Of a stretch of DNA of 27,422 nt, positions 1 through 7,625 are shown in pieces (position 1 is the stretch's first letter; every line of letters starts with the position of its first letter). The notes beneath the pieces were generated by a model that was given only the letters and a program-made list of their open reading frames with translations, had not been told where the DNA came from and made no database searches. The stretch is taken from contig CAJTWX010000015.1 of NCBI GenBank assembly GCA_910580155.1, positions 1-27,422 on the forward strand, in the 5' to 3' direction. Origin of the DNA: an uncultured Alphaproteobacteria bacterium. GTDB lineage: Bacteria > Pseudomonadota > Alphaproteobacteria > RF32 > CAG-239. A program made the position numbers and the translations under genes.

Positions 1-252
1 CCGGCTAATTATTATTTAATAATCAACAAAGTAAATTCATTTGAAGACGGCTACAAGATATATGAAAAGTTAAATAAAGCCGCAGACAGAAATAATCTCA
101 GGTTTCCTGATTTATTAGGGATTGTCAGGATGGATACGCGAATACGTGATACGATTAAAAACAAAGAATTGTTACTTTCGCGATATCCGACATCTGAAGC
201 GGCGTTGGATATTTGCGGCATTGCTAAAAAACTAGGCAAGGAGAACTTTTAA
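1..252 (+). CDS. MinD/FlhG-like P-loop ATPase, C-terminal fragment (5' end outside window)
   Basis: Frame 1 is open from the first base to a TAA at 250-252 and gives 83 residues. The fragment matches the C-terminal part of MinD/ParA-type ATPases of the FlhG/FleN kind. It has a beta-strand with an Asn-Lys-Val (LIINKV) guanine/adenine-recognition-like motif. This is followed by a 'LLGIVRMDTRIRDTIKNKELLL' type segment (G-x-I-x-x-D-x-x-V/I-R) and a 'YPTSEAALDI' motif typical of the C-terminal helices. The Walker A region is off the left edge, so activity cannot be judged. The stop overlaps the next start (TAATG), and a strong AAGGAG at 238-243 lies inside this gene, so it is probably translated together with the J-domain gene. 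I cannot tell whether the family role here is flagellar number/placement or division-site control, because no flagellar gene is visible. Confidence 0.75.
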   Translation, partial: PANYYLIINKVNSFEDGYKIYEKLNKAADRNNLRFPDLLGIVRMDTRIRDTIKNKELLLSRYPTSEAALDICGIAKKLGKENF

Positions 253-1400
253 TGACTAAAGATTTAAAGTATGACAAATTGGGGTATTATAAAATTTTAG
301 ACGTAACGCCAGCCTCTTCAGAAGAAGAAATCCGGCAGAAATATCGCGACTTGGCAAAGTTTTGGCATCCTGACCATAACACTGATTCGAAAGCCCTTGA
401 TATGTTTCAACAACTGTCTGTTGCTTATGACATTCTTAAAGAATCTTCGTCACGGCTTAAATATACCTTGCTTTCTATGATATACGACAAAGCAAATTTT
501 CCAGAGATGAACTCCATCTGCGTTCTTCGCAATATGCACGGACAAGAAGATTTGAATTTGAGAGCTTTTCGTCTTATTGAAGTTACCGGAAAAGGAATCG
601 GGCATTCTGCTATAGATAAAATTTATTATTGCAGTCAATACGAGGCAGCAGGCGTTGTGGGCAGTATCGCACGACATAACTGGCTTAAGGGTTTTTGGGG
701 AATAAGCGCTATTTTTGCAAACATTAAAGCTATTACACAAAACATATTGCGCATTAACGGTAAAAAAGAAAATTTTATGTTATTGCTACATAACTCCCTT
801 GCCTATAAAGATGAGGGAAAAGTTGAAGAAGCTGCCACACTGGCTGTGCTTGCCAAAGAATATGCCTCTGCTGATGAACTTGCTTATTTGAATAAATATA
901 TCAGTTCTTTGGGTAGTACGTCGTATTTAAGTGTTAAGAAATGGAATTTCGGCAAATTAAGAACTTTGCAGTTACTTTATCCGGCTATTATCTTTATTTT
1001 TGCCGGATTGATTTGCGGAGGGGTGTATTTTAACCGATTAAAAAAGCAAAATTCCGACAGCGCATATTTGAAACAAGTTGTGACGTTCAGAGATGGCCGA
1101 CAGACTTTTAGCGATGTTTCCGTGGCAAAGAATTTTGATATTCCTGTTGACGTCTACAGCAAAAAAGAATTATACCATACAATAAAAGCTGTGCAGGCAA
1201 TGCACGGTGCTGATAAAGATTTTGACATATATCAAACTATTGAGCAGGGAACAACTGTCAGAATCACAGGATATACTGCTGATAAAAAGTGGTTCAGGGT
1301 GATGTTTGACAATGGTGAAATGGCTTTTATTGAAGCTAACAGCCTTGAGCAGGGAATTGGCAATGAAATTCCGTTATGGAGCAAGATTTATAAGGAATAG
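252..1400 (+). CDS. Membrane-anchored J-domain protein with C-terminal SH3-like domain
   Basis: The 382-residue product starts with a J domain (about residues 11-70) carrying the HPD motif at 39-41, the signature that stimulates Hsp70 (DnaK) ATPase. A helical middle part (about 80-225) follows, with a tetratricopeptide-like stretch near 180-215. There is one strong transmembrane helix at about 240-260. The C-terminal part contains an SH3-like fold (about 325-370, 'GTTVRITGYTADKKWFRVMF'). It lacks the Gly/Phe region and zinc fingers of true DnaJ, so it is a type III J protein. If the J domain is cytoplasmic, the SH3-like part is periplasmic and could bind cell wall; that topology is inferred. 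The start is fixed by AAGGAG 8 bases upstream and overlaps the stop of the upstream ATPase gene. tgt follows after 10 bases. Confidence 0.8.
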   Translation: MTKDLKYDKLGYYKILDVTPASSEEEIRQKYRDLAKFWHPDHNTDSKALDMFQQLSVAYDILKESSSRLKYTLLSMIYDKANFPEMNSICVLRNMHGQEDLNLRAFRLIEVTGKGIGHSAIDKIYYCSQYEAAGVVGSIARHNWLKGFWGISAIFANIKAITQNILRINGKKENFMLLLHNSLAYKDEGKVEEAATLAVLAKEYASADELAYLNKYISSLGSTSYLSVKKWNFGKLRTLQLLYPAIIFIFAGLICGGVYFNRLKKQNSDSAYLKQVVTFRDGRQTFSDVSVAKNFDIPVDVYSKKELYHTIKAVQAMHGADKDFDIYQTIEQGTTVRITGYTADKKWFRVMFDNGEMAFIEANSLEQGIGNEIPLWSKIYKE

Positions 1401-1410
1401 GAAATAAAAA

Positions 1411-2535
1411 ATGGCACTGAAATATGAAGTTTTGAAAAAACACAATAAATCAAGATTGGGAAAACTTTATACCAAGCACGGCGTGGTGAATACGCCGGCA
1501 TTTATGCCTGTTGGCACTTGCGGAACAGTTAAAGCTATGCTGCCCGAATCGGTTGAGGCAACGGGAGCAGAAATCCTTTTGGGCAACACTTATCACCTTA
1601 TGCTTCGACCGGGGGCGGATTTGGTTGAAAAAATGGGCGGTCTGCATAAATTTATGAATTGGCATAAGCCGATTTTGACCGATTCCGGCGGTTTTCAGGT
1701 GATGAGCCTGAAAGGACTCCGCAAAATTACGGAAGATGGAGTGAGCTTTAAATCGCACGTTGACGGCAAACAGTTTTTCCTCTCACCGGAGGAATCTATT
1801 GGCATTCAACATAAACTTGATTCTAACATTACGATGTGTTTTGACGAGTGTACGCCATTTCCGGCAACATATGATGAAGCTAAACGCTCAATGCAGCGCT
1901 CGATGCGCTGGGCAAAACGCAGTCGCGAAGCTTTTCAAGACCGTGACGGATATGGCATTTTCGGTATTCAACAAGGCAGTGTGTTTGAAGATTTGCGGCA
2001 CGAATCGGCAGAATCGCTTAAAAACATCGGGTTTGACGGCTACGCTATCGGCGGTTTGGCCGTGGGTGAAGGACAAGAGAAAATGTTTGAGGTTTTAGAT
2101 TATGCAACACAAATGCTGCCTGAAGACAAACCTCGTTATTTAATGGGAGTCGGTAAGCCGGATGATATTGTCGGCGGTGTATTACGCGGGGTGGATATGT
2201 TTGACTGTGTTATGCCAACGCGTTCAGGCAGAACCGCACAAGCTTTTACCGAGTTTGGACCGGTTAACGTCCGCAATGCACGCCATCGCGAAGACCCGAG
2301 GCCGATTGAAGCCGGATGTGATTGTCCGCTTTGTTCAAACTATACCCGTGCATATATTCATCATTTGCAGAAGTGTAACGAGATTTTGGCGGTTATGTTG
2401 TTAAGCTGGCACAATATCCGCTATTACGAACGTTTAATGCAGGGAATCCGCAAGGCATTAGCAGAAGACACTTTTGACGAATTTGTAAAAGAATTTCACC
2501 GTAAGCAACAAATGGGAGATATTGAGGAGATTTAA
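1411..2535 (+). CDS. tgt: tRNA-guanine transglycosylase (queuine tRNA-ribosyltransferase)
   Basis: Tgt exchanges guanine 34 of tRNAs with GUN anticodons for the queuosine precursor preQ1 in the cytoplasm. The 374-residue length is normal for bacterial Tgt. Visible motifs are GNTYHL (58-63), the catalytic DSGGFQ (Asp91, general acid/base), CFDECTPFP (143-151), FGIQQGS (184-190), GYAIGGLAVGE (210-220) and the MFDCVMPTR segment with the nucleophile Asp265. Zinc ligands Cys303, Cys305, Cys308 and His334 are all present. The gene lies 10 bases after the J-domain gene and is followed 1 base later by the LOG-family gene, so the four genes appear to form one transcription unit. No other queuosine gene is visible in the window. 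Confidence 0.97.
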   Translation: MALKYEVLKKHNKSRLGKLYTKHGVVNTPAFMPVGTCGTVKAMLPESVEATGAEILLGNTYHLMLRPGADLVEKMGGLHKFMNWHKPILTDSGGFQVMSLKGLRKITEDGVSFKSHVDGKQFFLSPEESIGIQHKLDSNITMCFDECTPFPATYDEAKRSMQRSMRWAKRSREAFQDRDGYGIFGIQQGSVFEDLRHESAESLKNIGFDGYAIGGLAVGEGQEKMFEVLDYATQMLPEDKPRYLMGVGKPDDIVGGVLRGVDMFDCVMPTRSGRTAQAFTEFGPVNVRNARHREDPRPIEAGCDCPLCSNYTRAYIHHLQKCNEILAVMLLSWHNIRYYERLMQGIRKALAEDTFDEFVKEFHRKQQMGDIEEI

Positions 2536-2536
2536 T

Positions 2537-3490
2537 ATGGCAGAGGAAAACGTATGTAACAGTGATAAAGAGTTATTATCAGCCTTTATTAAAGAAAACA
2601 AAAAGGACGGTATTCGTGTTTTTGTGGCGGGCGGGTCGCGTGGCGGACACAACCCGATGTATGTTCGCGAAACTTATAACCTTGGCAAAAAAATTGTAGA
2701 GATGGGGTTTAAGCTTGATTTCGGACTTTCCAATAACGGTATTATGGGCGCGGTCGCTCGCGGCGTGATGGATGCGTGGAATGAAAAGCAAAACTGTATT
2801 ACTCCCGAATTTCCGATTCAGGGGATTACGACTGAAGAATATTACAAACTTTATGACTCTGAAGATGCGATGCTTAAACGTATTAACGTTATTTTTGCTA
2901 AAACGCTTGAAGAACGCAAGCAGCGGCTGCTTAATGCGGATTTTGTCGTTTTTACCCCCGGCGGGGTTGGCACACTGGATGAACTGGCTTATGATTGCGT
3001 GGCAATGCAAGACGGATTGTTGCAAAAAAAACCGTTTATTCTTTATAATATCGGCGGTTTTTTCCATCATTTGCTTGAATTTTTAAAATCTATTGCCAAC
3101 AAAGGTTTTTCTGACCCAATTCCGTTTGTGGTGGTAGATAATGATTTTGAGCTGGAGGTAGCATTCAGCCTTTTGAAACTCAAATATGGCAAATGTGATG
3201 ATGGTAACAAAGCATATGATAATGCGCGCGAGCTAGTTTATGAACTGCCGTATTTTATCAAACGACGGCAAGACAGTAAATTAGAGATTGTCGATATTAT
3301 TCGTGACGTTTGCGCCATTAAGGCTTTTGGCTCGGATGAAGAAAAAGCAACACTTAATAACGACATTGAAACAGCGTATCTTGAAAAAGAGATTGAGCGG
3401 ATGTATGACCGCTTGGCAAAAGCCGGACGCGATACATCGGTTGTCAGCTATAAGCTTTCGCGTTTAAAAAACCGAAAGAGGAAACTTTAA
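2537..3490 (+). CDS. LOG-family (TIGR00730-like) Rossmann-fold protein with long C-terminal extension
   Basis: The product has the LOG/'lysine decarboxylase-like' signature PGGVGTLDE at 141-149. It also has the Arg-Lys pair (127-128) that precedes it in the nucleotide-5'-monophosphate phosphoribohydrolase family. Family members hydrolyse nucleotide monophosphates (for example cytokinin riboside 5'-monophosphate or AMP). The start is the ATG at 2537, because GAGGAG at 2524-2529 sits 7 bases upstream; an in-frame TTG at 2522 lacks a suitable site. At 317 residues it is longer than the usual ~190. The additional ~110 residues at the C terminus are rich in charged helices and end in a basic tail. 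The substrate is not deducible. It is the last gene of the first + strand cluster and converges on recN. Confidence 0.85.
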   Translation: MAEENVCNSDKELLSAFIKENKKDGIRVFVAGGSRGGHNPMYVRETYNLGKKIVEMGFKLDFGLSNNGIMGAVARGVMDAWNEKQNCITPEFPIQGITTEEYYKLYDSEDAMLKRINVIFAKTLEERKQRLLNADFVVFTPGGVGTLDELAYDCVAMQDGLLQKKPFILYNIGGFFHHLLEFLKSIANKGFSDPIPFVVVDNDFELEVAFSLLKLKYGKCDDGNKAYDNARELVYELPYFIKRRQDSKLEIVDIIRDVCAIKAFGSDEEKATLNNDIETAYLEKEIERMYDRLAKAGRDTSVVSYKLSRLKNRKRKL

Positions 3491-3725
3491 GCTCTGCCAC
3501 GATTTTTTGAAGAAAAGAAAGCAGCTAGTTGTCGCCAGCTGTGATCGCCAAGCGTATTATTCAGTTTATCTTTATGACCGCCAGATTTTACTGAAATATT
3601 TGTTATATATTCTTTGTTTCCACAAATTCTGCGGTATTTTCAAACTCTTTAGCAATATATATTCAGATAATTATACATATGGGAAAGATTCTCAGACTTA
3701 ACACAAATGCTTTGTTTAAAAAATA
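3491..3725. other. Convergent intergenic gap between the LOG gene and recN
   Basis: These 235 bases separate two converging genes. I found no convincing gene, tRNA or strong intrinsic terminator. A short inverted repeat (CAGCT...AGCTG near 3532-3551) has only five pairs and no T-run. An open frame at 3507-3701 begins at TTG and has no ribosome binding site. ligA, which often follows recN in alphaproteobacteria, is not here. Confidence 0.5.
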
Positions 3726-5408
3726 TCAGAACAAGGTTGGCGCGTTATCTTTATTGACTAATACCGTTGCGGCTGCGCGAGCTTCTTTGGTGATTTTTTC
3801 ACCGGCAAGCATTCGAGCTATTTCTTCGATTTTTTCGGAAGGTGATAGTTTTATAAGGTTTGTGGTTGTGATGTTATTTGTTGTATTTTTTTCTACCTTA
3901 AAATGCTCATTACTGAAAGCGGCTACTTGCGGAGAGTGGGTCACAACCAAAACTTGCTCGTTTTGTGCTAGTCTGGACAAGCGCTCACCGACTGCCTCTG
4001 CGGTTGCGCCGCCGATGCCGGTATCAATTTCATCAAAAATCAGTGTTTCCTGATTGGACTGCTGCGCCAGATTAACTTTTAATGCCAACATAAATCTGGA
4101 TAGCTCGCCACCGGAAGCTATTTTATTTAACGCTCCCATTGGCGTGTTGGGATTGGTAGATACTTCAAAACAAACGGCGTCCCTGCCTTTTTCGCCCCAT
4201 TGTGTTTCGTCTTTTTGAATTAGGGATGTTTTGAAAACGGCTTTCTCCATTTTTAGCGGTGGAAGTTCTTTCATTATGCTTTTATCCAGCTTTTGCGCTG
4301 TTGCTTGGCGTTTTTTGCTTAATTCTTCCGCATTTTTGATATATTCCGCACGAGATTTTGCGACATTTTGGCGCAGTTCGGCCAAACAATCCTCACCTTT
4401 TTGCAAACTGTTTAATGCGTTAGAAAGCTCTTCAAGTTTTTCGGGCAGCAAATCGATATCTGTTTGATGTTTTTTTGCTAAATCACGCAGTAGAAACAAT
4501 CTGGTTTCGATGTTATCTATCTCATTTTGATTAAGCGATATATCGGCAGAATTATTTTCTATCTGTTCTACAGCATCATTTAAGGTATAGAGCGCATTTT
4601 CGAGATTTTGTTCTATCTCTGCATATTTGCCGTTTACTATTTCATTAGCACGCGAGACAGCATTGCGCGCTTTTGAAATTTGCTCCAGTACCGAATTTCC
4701 ACCATTTAGCGCAGAATAAGCCGAATTTAATTTTTCAATTATCTTTTCTGCGTTCATTAACTCGCTGCGGCGACTCCGCAAATTTTCTTCTTCACCCTTT
4801 TGCGGTGCGACTTTTTCAAGTTCTTTCACCCAGTGGCAAAGGTTTTCCTCGTCTTCTTTGGCCTTGGCTAATTCCTGCTCTTTGATTTTCAGTTCATTAT
4901 TTAAGTTCTTAAATTGTTGATAAGCCTGTTTTGTCTTACCAATGACATCAACATAACAGCCGTAATTATCCAATATATCACAGTGGGTAGTGGGGTTTAA
5001 AAGCCCTTGATTATCGTGCTGTCCGTGAATTTCTATAAGATTTGAGCTTAATTCTTTTAAGAGTTTTAAGCTTATGAGCTGATCATTAAACCATATTTTG
5101 TTTTTACCATCGGCTGTTATGGTGCGTTTAATTATAATGTCGCCATCTATATCTAAATCGTATTCTTTAGCCAATTCATAAATTTTATTGTCATTGGCAA
5201 CCTCAAAGACGCCGGTGACAGAGAGTTTGTCCGTTCCGATGCGGATAAGGGACGACTCGGCGCGATTACCTAAAAGCAGCCCTAAAGAATCGAGTAAAAT
5301 TGATTTACCGGCACCGGTTTCTCCGGTTAGCACAATCAAACCACCGGAAAAATCTATATCCAGACTGTCAATTAAAACTACATTTCTGATTGATAGTGAC
5401 TTCAGCAT
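3726..5408 (-). CDS. recN: DNA repair protein RecN (SMC-like ATPase)
   Basis: RecN is an SMC-like protein that acts on DNA ends during double-strand break repair with RecA. The 560-residue product has an N-terminal ATPase half with Walker A GETGAGKS (29-36) and the QHDNQ motif (130-134). A central coiled-coil region (about 155-375) follows. The C-terminal half carries the ABC signature ASGGELSRFMLAL (431-443), Walker B TLIFDEIDTGIGG (455-467) and the His switch VVTHSPQVA (488-496). The length is close to E. coli RecN (553). It is the last gene of the lpxC-bamD-recN unit and starts 9 bases after bamD stops. Its 3' end faces the LOG gene. Confidence 0.97.
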   Translation of the reverse strand: MLKSLSIRNVVLIDSLDIDFSGGLIVLTGETGAGKSILLDSLGLLLGNRAESSLIRIGTDKLSVTGVFEVANDNKIYELAKEYDLDIDGDIIIKRTITADGKNKIWFNDQLISLKLLKELSSNLIEIHGQHDNQGLLNPTTHCDILDNYGCYVDVIGKTKQAYQQFKNLNNELKIKEQELAKAKEDEENLCHWVKELEKVAPQKGEEENLRSRRSELMNAEKIIEKLNSAYSALNGGNSVLEQISKARNAVSRANEIVNGKYAEIEQNLENALYTLNDAVEQIENNSADISLNQNEIDNIETRLFLLRDLAKKHQTDIDLLPEKLEELSNALNSLQKGEDCLAELRQNVAKSRAEYIKNAEELSKKRQATAQKLDKSIMKELPPLKMEKAVFKTSLIQKDETQWGEKGRDAVCFEVSTNPNTPMGALNKIASGGELSRFMLALKVNLAQQSNQETLIFDEIDTGIGGATAEAVGERLSRLAQNEQVLVVTHSPQVAAFSNEHFKVEKNTTNNITTTNLIKLSPSEKIEEIARMLAGEKITKEARAAATVLVNKDNAPTLF

Positions 5409-5417
5409 AGACCAACT

Positions 5418-6167
5418 TTAGCCCTTTGTAACAAGCTCCGCCGCACGAGCAGACCATTTGCTCTCCGGATAATTACGACGCAATATTTCTTCTTTTTTCC
5501 GCGCTTCTTTTGTTAGCCCGAGAATCGTATAAATTTCAACTTCGCGGTAGAGCGCTTCTTCAATCTGCGCGGTTGTCTGATAGTGATCAGTAACGGTAGA
5601 GAATCGGTTTAATGCAGATACATATTCTTTATTTTGCAGATAATAACGTCCAACATTCATTTCGTGTCCGGCGAGATGGTCTTCTATCAACGCCATTTTG
5701 CTTTTCGCATCTGCCGCATATTGGCTGTTCGGAAACATTGTTATAAGCTGCGAAAAGGTTTCATAAGCATCTTTTGTTGCTGACTGCTCCTTTTGCGAGG
5801 GCGCTATTTGGTCATAATAGCAAACACCTTTTAGATAATATGCATATGCAATATCTTTATTGCCGGGGTGCAAACGAATAAAACGGTCTAACGAAGCAAT
5901 CGCATCATCATATTTCTCATCCTTATAATAAGCATAAGCACTCATCAGTTTAGATTTGGTTGCCCATTTAGAATAAGGATGTTCAAGTTCCACCTTATCA
6001 AACGTTTCGGCTGCTTTTTGATAAGATGTTCTTTCCAGATAATCATAAGCTTCATTATACAATGTTTCGGCGCTTTTATCTTCGTCTTTTATTGCCTCTT
6101 CGTTTCCCGCACACGCTGTTAGTAGCATTAAACCGGTAATGGCAAATACAGATAAAATTCTTTTCAT
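5418..6167 (-). CDS. bamD: Outer membrane assembly lipoprotein BamD (ComL/YfiO)
   Basis: BamD is the TPR lipoprotein of the BAM complex and works with BamA to insert beta-barrel proteins into the outer membrane. The 249-residue form has a lipoprotein signal (residues 1-18) with lipobox LTAC and lipidated Cys19. TPR-like helices then run from about 33 to 245, with the family motif YLKGVCYYDQI at 111-121. An upstream ATG at 6209 would add 14 residues before the signal peptide and would sit inside lpxC. The chosen ATG at 6167 has GAAGGGG upstream and follows the lpxC stop by one base, so the two are probably translationally coupled. The order lpxC-bamD-recN matches many alphaproteobacteria. Confidence 0.95.
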   Translation of the reverse strand: MKRILSVFAITGLMLLTACAGNEEAIKDEDKSAETLYNEAYDYLERTSYQKAAETFDKVELEHPYSKWATKSKLMSAYAYYKDEKYDDAIASLDRFIRLHPGNKDIAYAYYLKGVCYYDQIAPSQKEQSATKDAYETFSQLITMFPNSQYAADAKSKMALIEDHLAGHEMNVGRYYLQNKEYVSALNRFSTVTDHYQTTAQIEEALYREVEIYTILGLTKEARKKEEILRRNYPESKWSARAAELVTKG

Positions 6168-6168
6168 T

Positions 6169-7026
6169 TTATTCCCCTTCAATAATCTCATAATTATCAG
6201 CTGCTGCAAAAAGCATTTTTAAGACTTCGTTATTATGATAGTGTCCGCTTTTATTCGCAACAACTTTTGCTAATATATAATACCCAGAAGTATATAAATC
6301 ACCTATTGTATCTAAAACTTTATGATTAACACATTCATTTGGCAAGCGAAAGCCCTCAGGATTTAAGATATTTTCACCATCCAGAACAACCGCATTTTCA
6401 AGCGAACCACCTTTGATTAAACCGATTGAGCGAAGATAATCAACTTGGTATTTTTCGCAAAACGTGCGGCATTGGGCAATTTCTGCAGCGAATCGCTCTT
6501 TCGTTATTGCACCGTCAAAGTTTTGATGTCCGACAATTTTTGATGGAAAATCAATATCAAAATGTACGCTACATACATCTGCGGGTAATAGCGTAACGCT
6601 TGCACCTTTATCATCAGTAAATTTTACTTCTTTTTTTACTTTAAGGAATCGGCGCGGTGTATTTTGCGGCTGCAATTCGGCTTTGCCCAATATTTCATAA
6701 AACACTTTGGCACTGCCATCGAGAATCGGAATTTCAGGATTATTTACACTTATTTCGGCATTATCGATACCCAAAATATATAATGTTGCCATCAAATGCT
6801 CAATAGTGCTAACGATATTATGAGGGGATGTACCCAGACAAGTACAGTTTCGCGTATCAACAACATTGGAATATAATGCACGAATCGATTGCTCAGCATT
6901 TAAATCACTGCGTTTAAAAATAATTCCGGTATTTTCAGCCGCCGGCGCTATTCTTAAAACAGACTCGCAACCAGAATGTAGTCCTATTCCTTTAATTTCA
7001 ACACAACTTTTGACTGTATATTGCAC
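6169..7026 (-). CDS. lpxC: UDP-3-O-acyl-N-acetylglucosamine deacetylase LpxC
   Basis: LpxC catalyses the committed deacetylation of lipid A synthesis in the cytoplasm using zinc. The 285-residue protein has the EHLMA motif (Glu76 catalytic, His77 zinc). HKVLD (235-239) supplies His235 and Asp239 as zinc ligands, and SGHYHNN (260-266) supplies the catalytic His262. The start is GTG at 7026, supported by a strong GGGAGG 5 bases upstream. lpxC usually follows ftsZ in alphaproteobacteria, but here the RNase P RNA gene lies about 25 bases upstream on the same strand. A promoter could lie within the 3' part of rnpB, or the mRNA could be made by read-through. Confidence 0.97.
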   Translation of the reverse strand: MQYTVKSCVEIKGIGLHSGCESVLRIAPAAENTGIIFKRSDLNAEQSIRALYSNVVDTRNCTCLGTSPHNIVSTIEHLMATLYILGIDNAEISVNNPEIPILDGSAKVFYEILGKAELQPQNTPRRFLKVKKEVKFTDDKGASVTLLPADVCSVHFDIDFPSKIVGHQNFDGAITKERFAAEIAQCRTFCEKYQVDYLRSIGLIKGGSLENAVVLDGENILNPEGFRLPNECVNHKVLDTIGDLYTSGYYILAKVVANKSGHYHNNEVLKMLFAAADNYEIIEGE

Positions 7027-7051
7027 AATAGCCTCCCTTTTATAAATAATT

Positions 7052-7441
7052 CAGGTGGTCTGTAAGCCGAGTTCTGTACTTATCATTTGCTTCATAAAAT
7101 ATGAAGATTCAAAGCGATAGCTATTCATCTGGTCCAAATGTTGCCATTTGGCTCTAGCGACCTACCTCTGGAGCAGAGTGGAAACGCTCCGTTAAACGGC
7201 TGAAAGCCGCCCTCCTAATTTGGTCTTGCGTCAGATAGGGTTTACCTTGCCAAAGTGTATTACTACCTTTGCGGTGAGCTCTTACCTCGCCTTTTCAACC
7301 TTACCGAATCGAGTCGGCGGTAATTTTCTGCGGCACTTTCCCTTGGATTTCTCCAGCCGGACGTTATCCGGTATCTTGTTTCCAAAACGCTCGGACTTTC
7401 CTCACCGACTTCTTGAGCCGGCGCAGCTATCCGACCACCGT
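7052..7441 (-). ncRNA. rnpB: RNase P RNA (bacterial type A)
   Basis: This is the catalytic RNA that matures the 5' end of tRNAs. Read on the minus strand, it has the universal GAGGAAAGTCCGA block at 7391-7403 near the 5' end. The 3' conserved block ACAGAA-x-x-CGGCTTAC lies at 7062-7077. The ends are set by helix P1: GGTGGTC (7433-7439) pairs perfectly with GACCACC (7054-7060). The length of about 390 nt is normal. Exact termini may shift by a few bases. A weak promoter-like pair (TTGCAT at 7471-7476, GTTAAA-like at 7451-7456, minus strand) lies upstream. No terminator is visible between rnpB and lpxC. Confidence 0.95.
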
Positions 7442-7561
7442 GTTTTTACGTTTAACACACTTTATCAAAAATGCAATGTTTTTAAGGGGAAAACAAATTT
7501 TTAAATAATATTTTATTGCTTTTTTAAATTTTTTTTACTCTTTTTTAATTTTTTACTTGTT

Positions 7562-7614
7562 TTGTCAAATTTTTGTGTTATGTTTGTCAACGAATCGATT
7601 CGTAACTTTATAAT
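7562..7614 (+). promoter_or_regulatory. Promoter region of the outer-membrane beta-barrel gene
   Basis: TTGTCA at 7584-7589 is followed by TTTATA at 7607-7612 (spacing 17) overlapping TATAAT at 7609-7614 (spacing 19). The octamer TTTGTCAA occurs twice, at 7561-7568 and 7583-7590, exactly 22 bases apart, so an activator or a second polymerase contact is possible. A ribosome site GGAG lies at 7616-7619. The transcript would have a very short leader to the ATG at 7626, which argues for some caution about which -10 is used. Confidence 0.5.
7591..7602. promoter_or_regulatory. Perfect 12-bp palindrome (possible operator / GANTC methylation site)
   Basis: CGAATCGATTCG is self-complementary and lies exactly between the predicted -35 and -10 boxes. 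It contains GAATC and GATTC, both GANTC sites, the target of the alphaproteobacterial CcrM methyltransferase. A repressor dimer bound here would block RNA polymerase, and methylation state could change binding. The function is inferred. Confidence 0.5.
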
Positions 7615-7625
7615 CGGAGTTTTTT

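Noticed and set aside
2579..3070. 163-codon minus-strand frame within the LOG gene
   Set aside because: It is a shadow of a well-supported gene with clear LOG motifs; it has no ribosome site or family features.
3532..3551. Inverted repeat CAGCT...AGCTG as a possible terminator
   Set aside because: There are only five base pairs, a ten-base loop and no T-run after it.
3507..3701. 64-codon frame between the LOG gene and recN
   Set aside because: It starts at TTG without a ribosome site, has no recognisable features and lies in a convergent gap.
3679..4053. 124-codon plus-strand frame over the 3' end of recN
   Set aside because: It is antisense to the RecN Walker B and C-terminal region; the composition reflects the complementary codons.
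7220..7504. Plus-strand open frame of 94 codons
   Set aside because: It lies antisense to the RNase P RNA gene; the conserved rnpB blocks explain the sequence.
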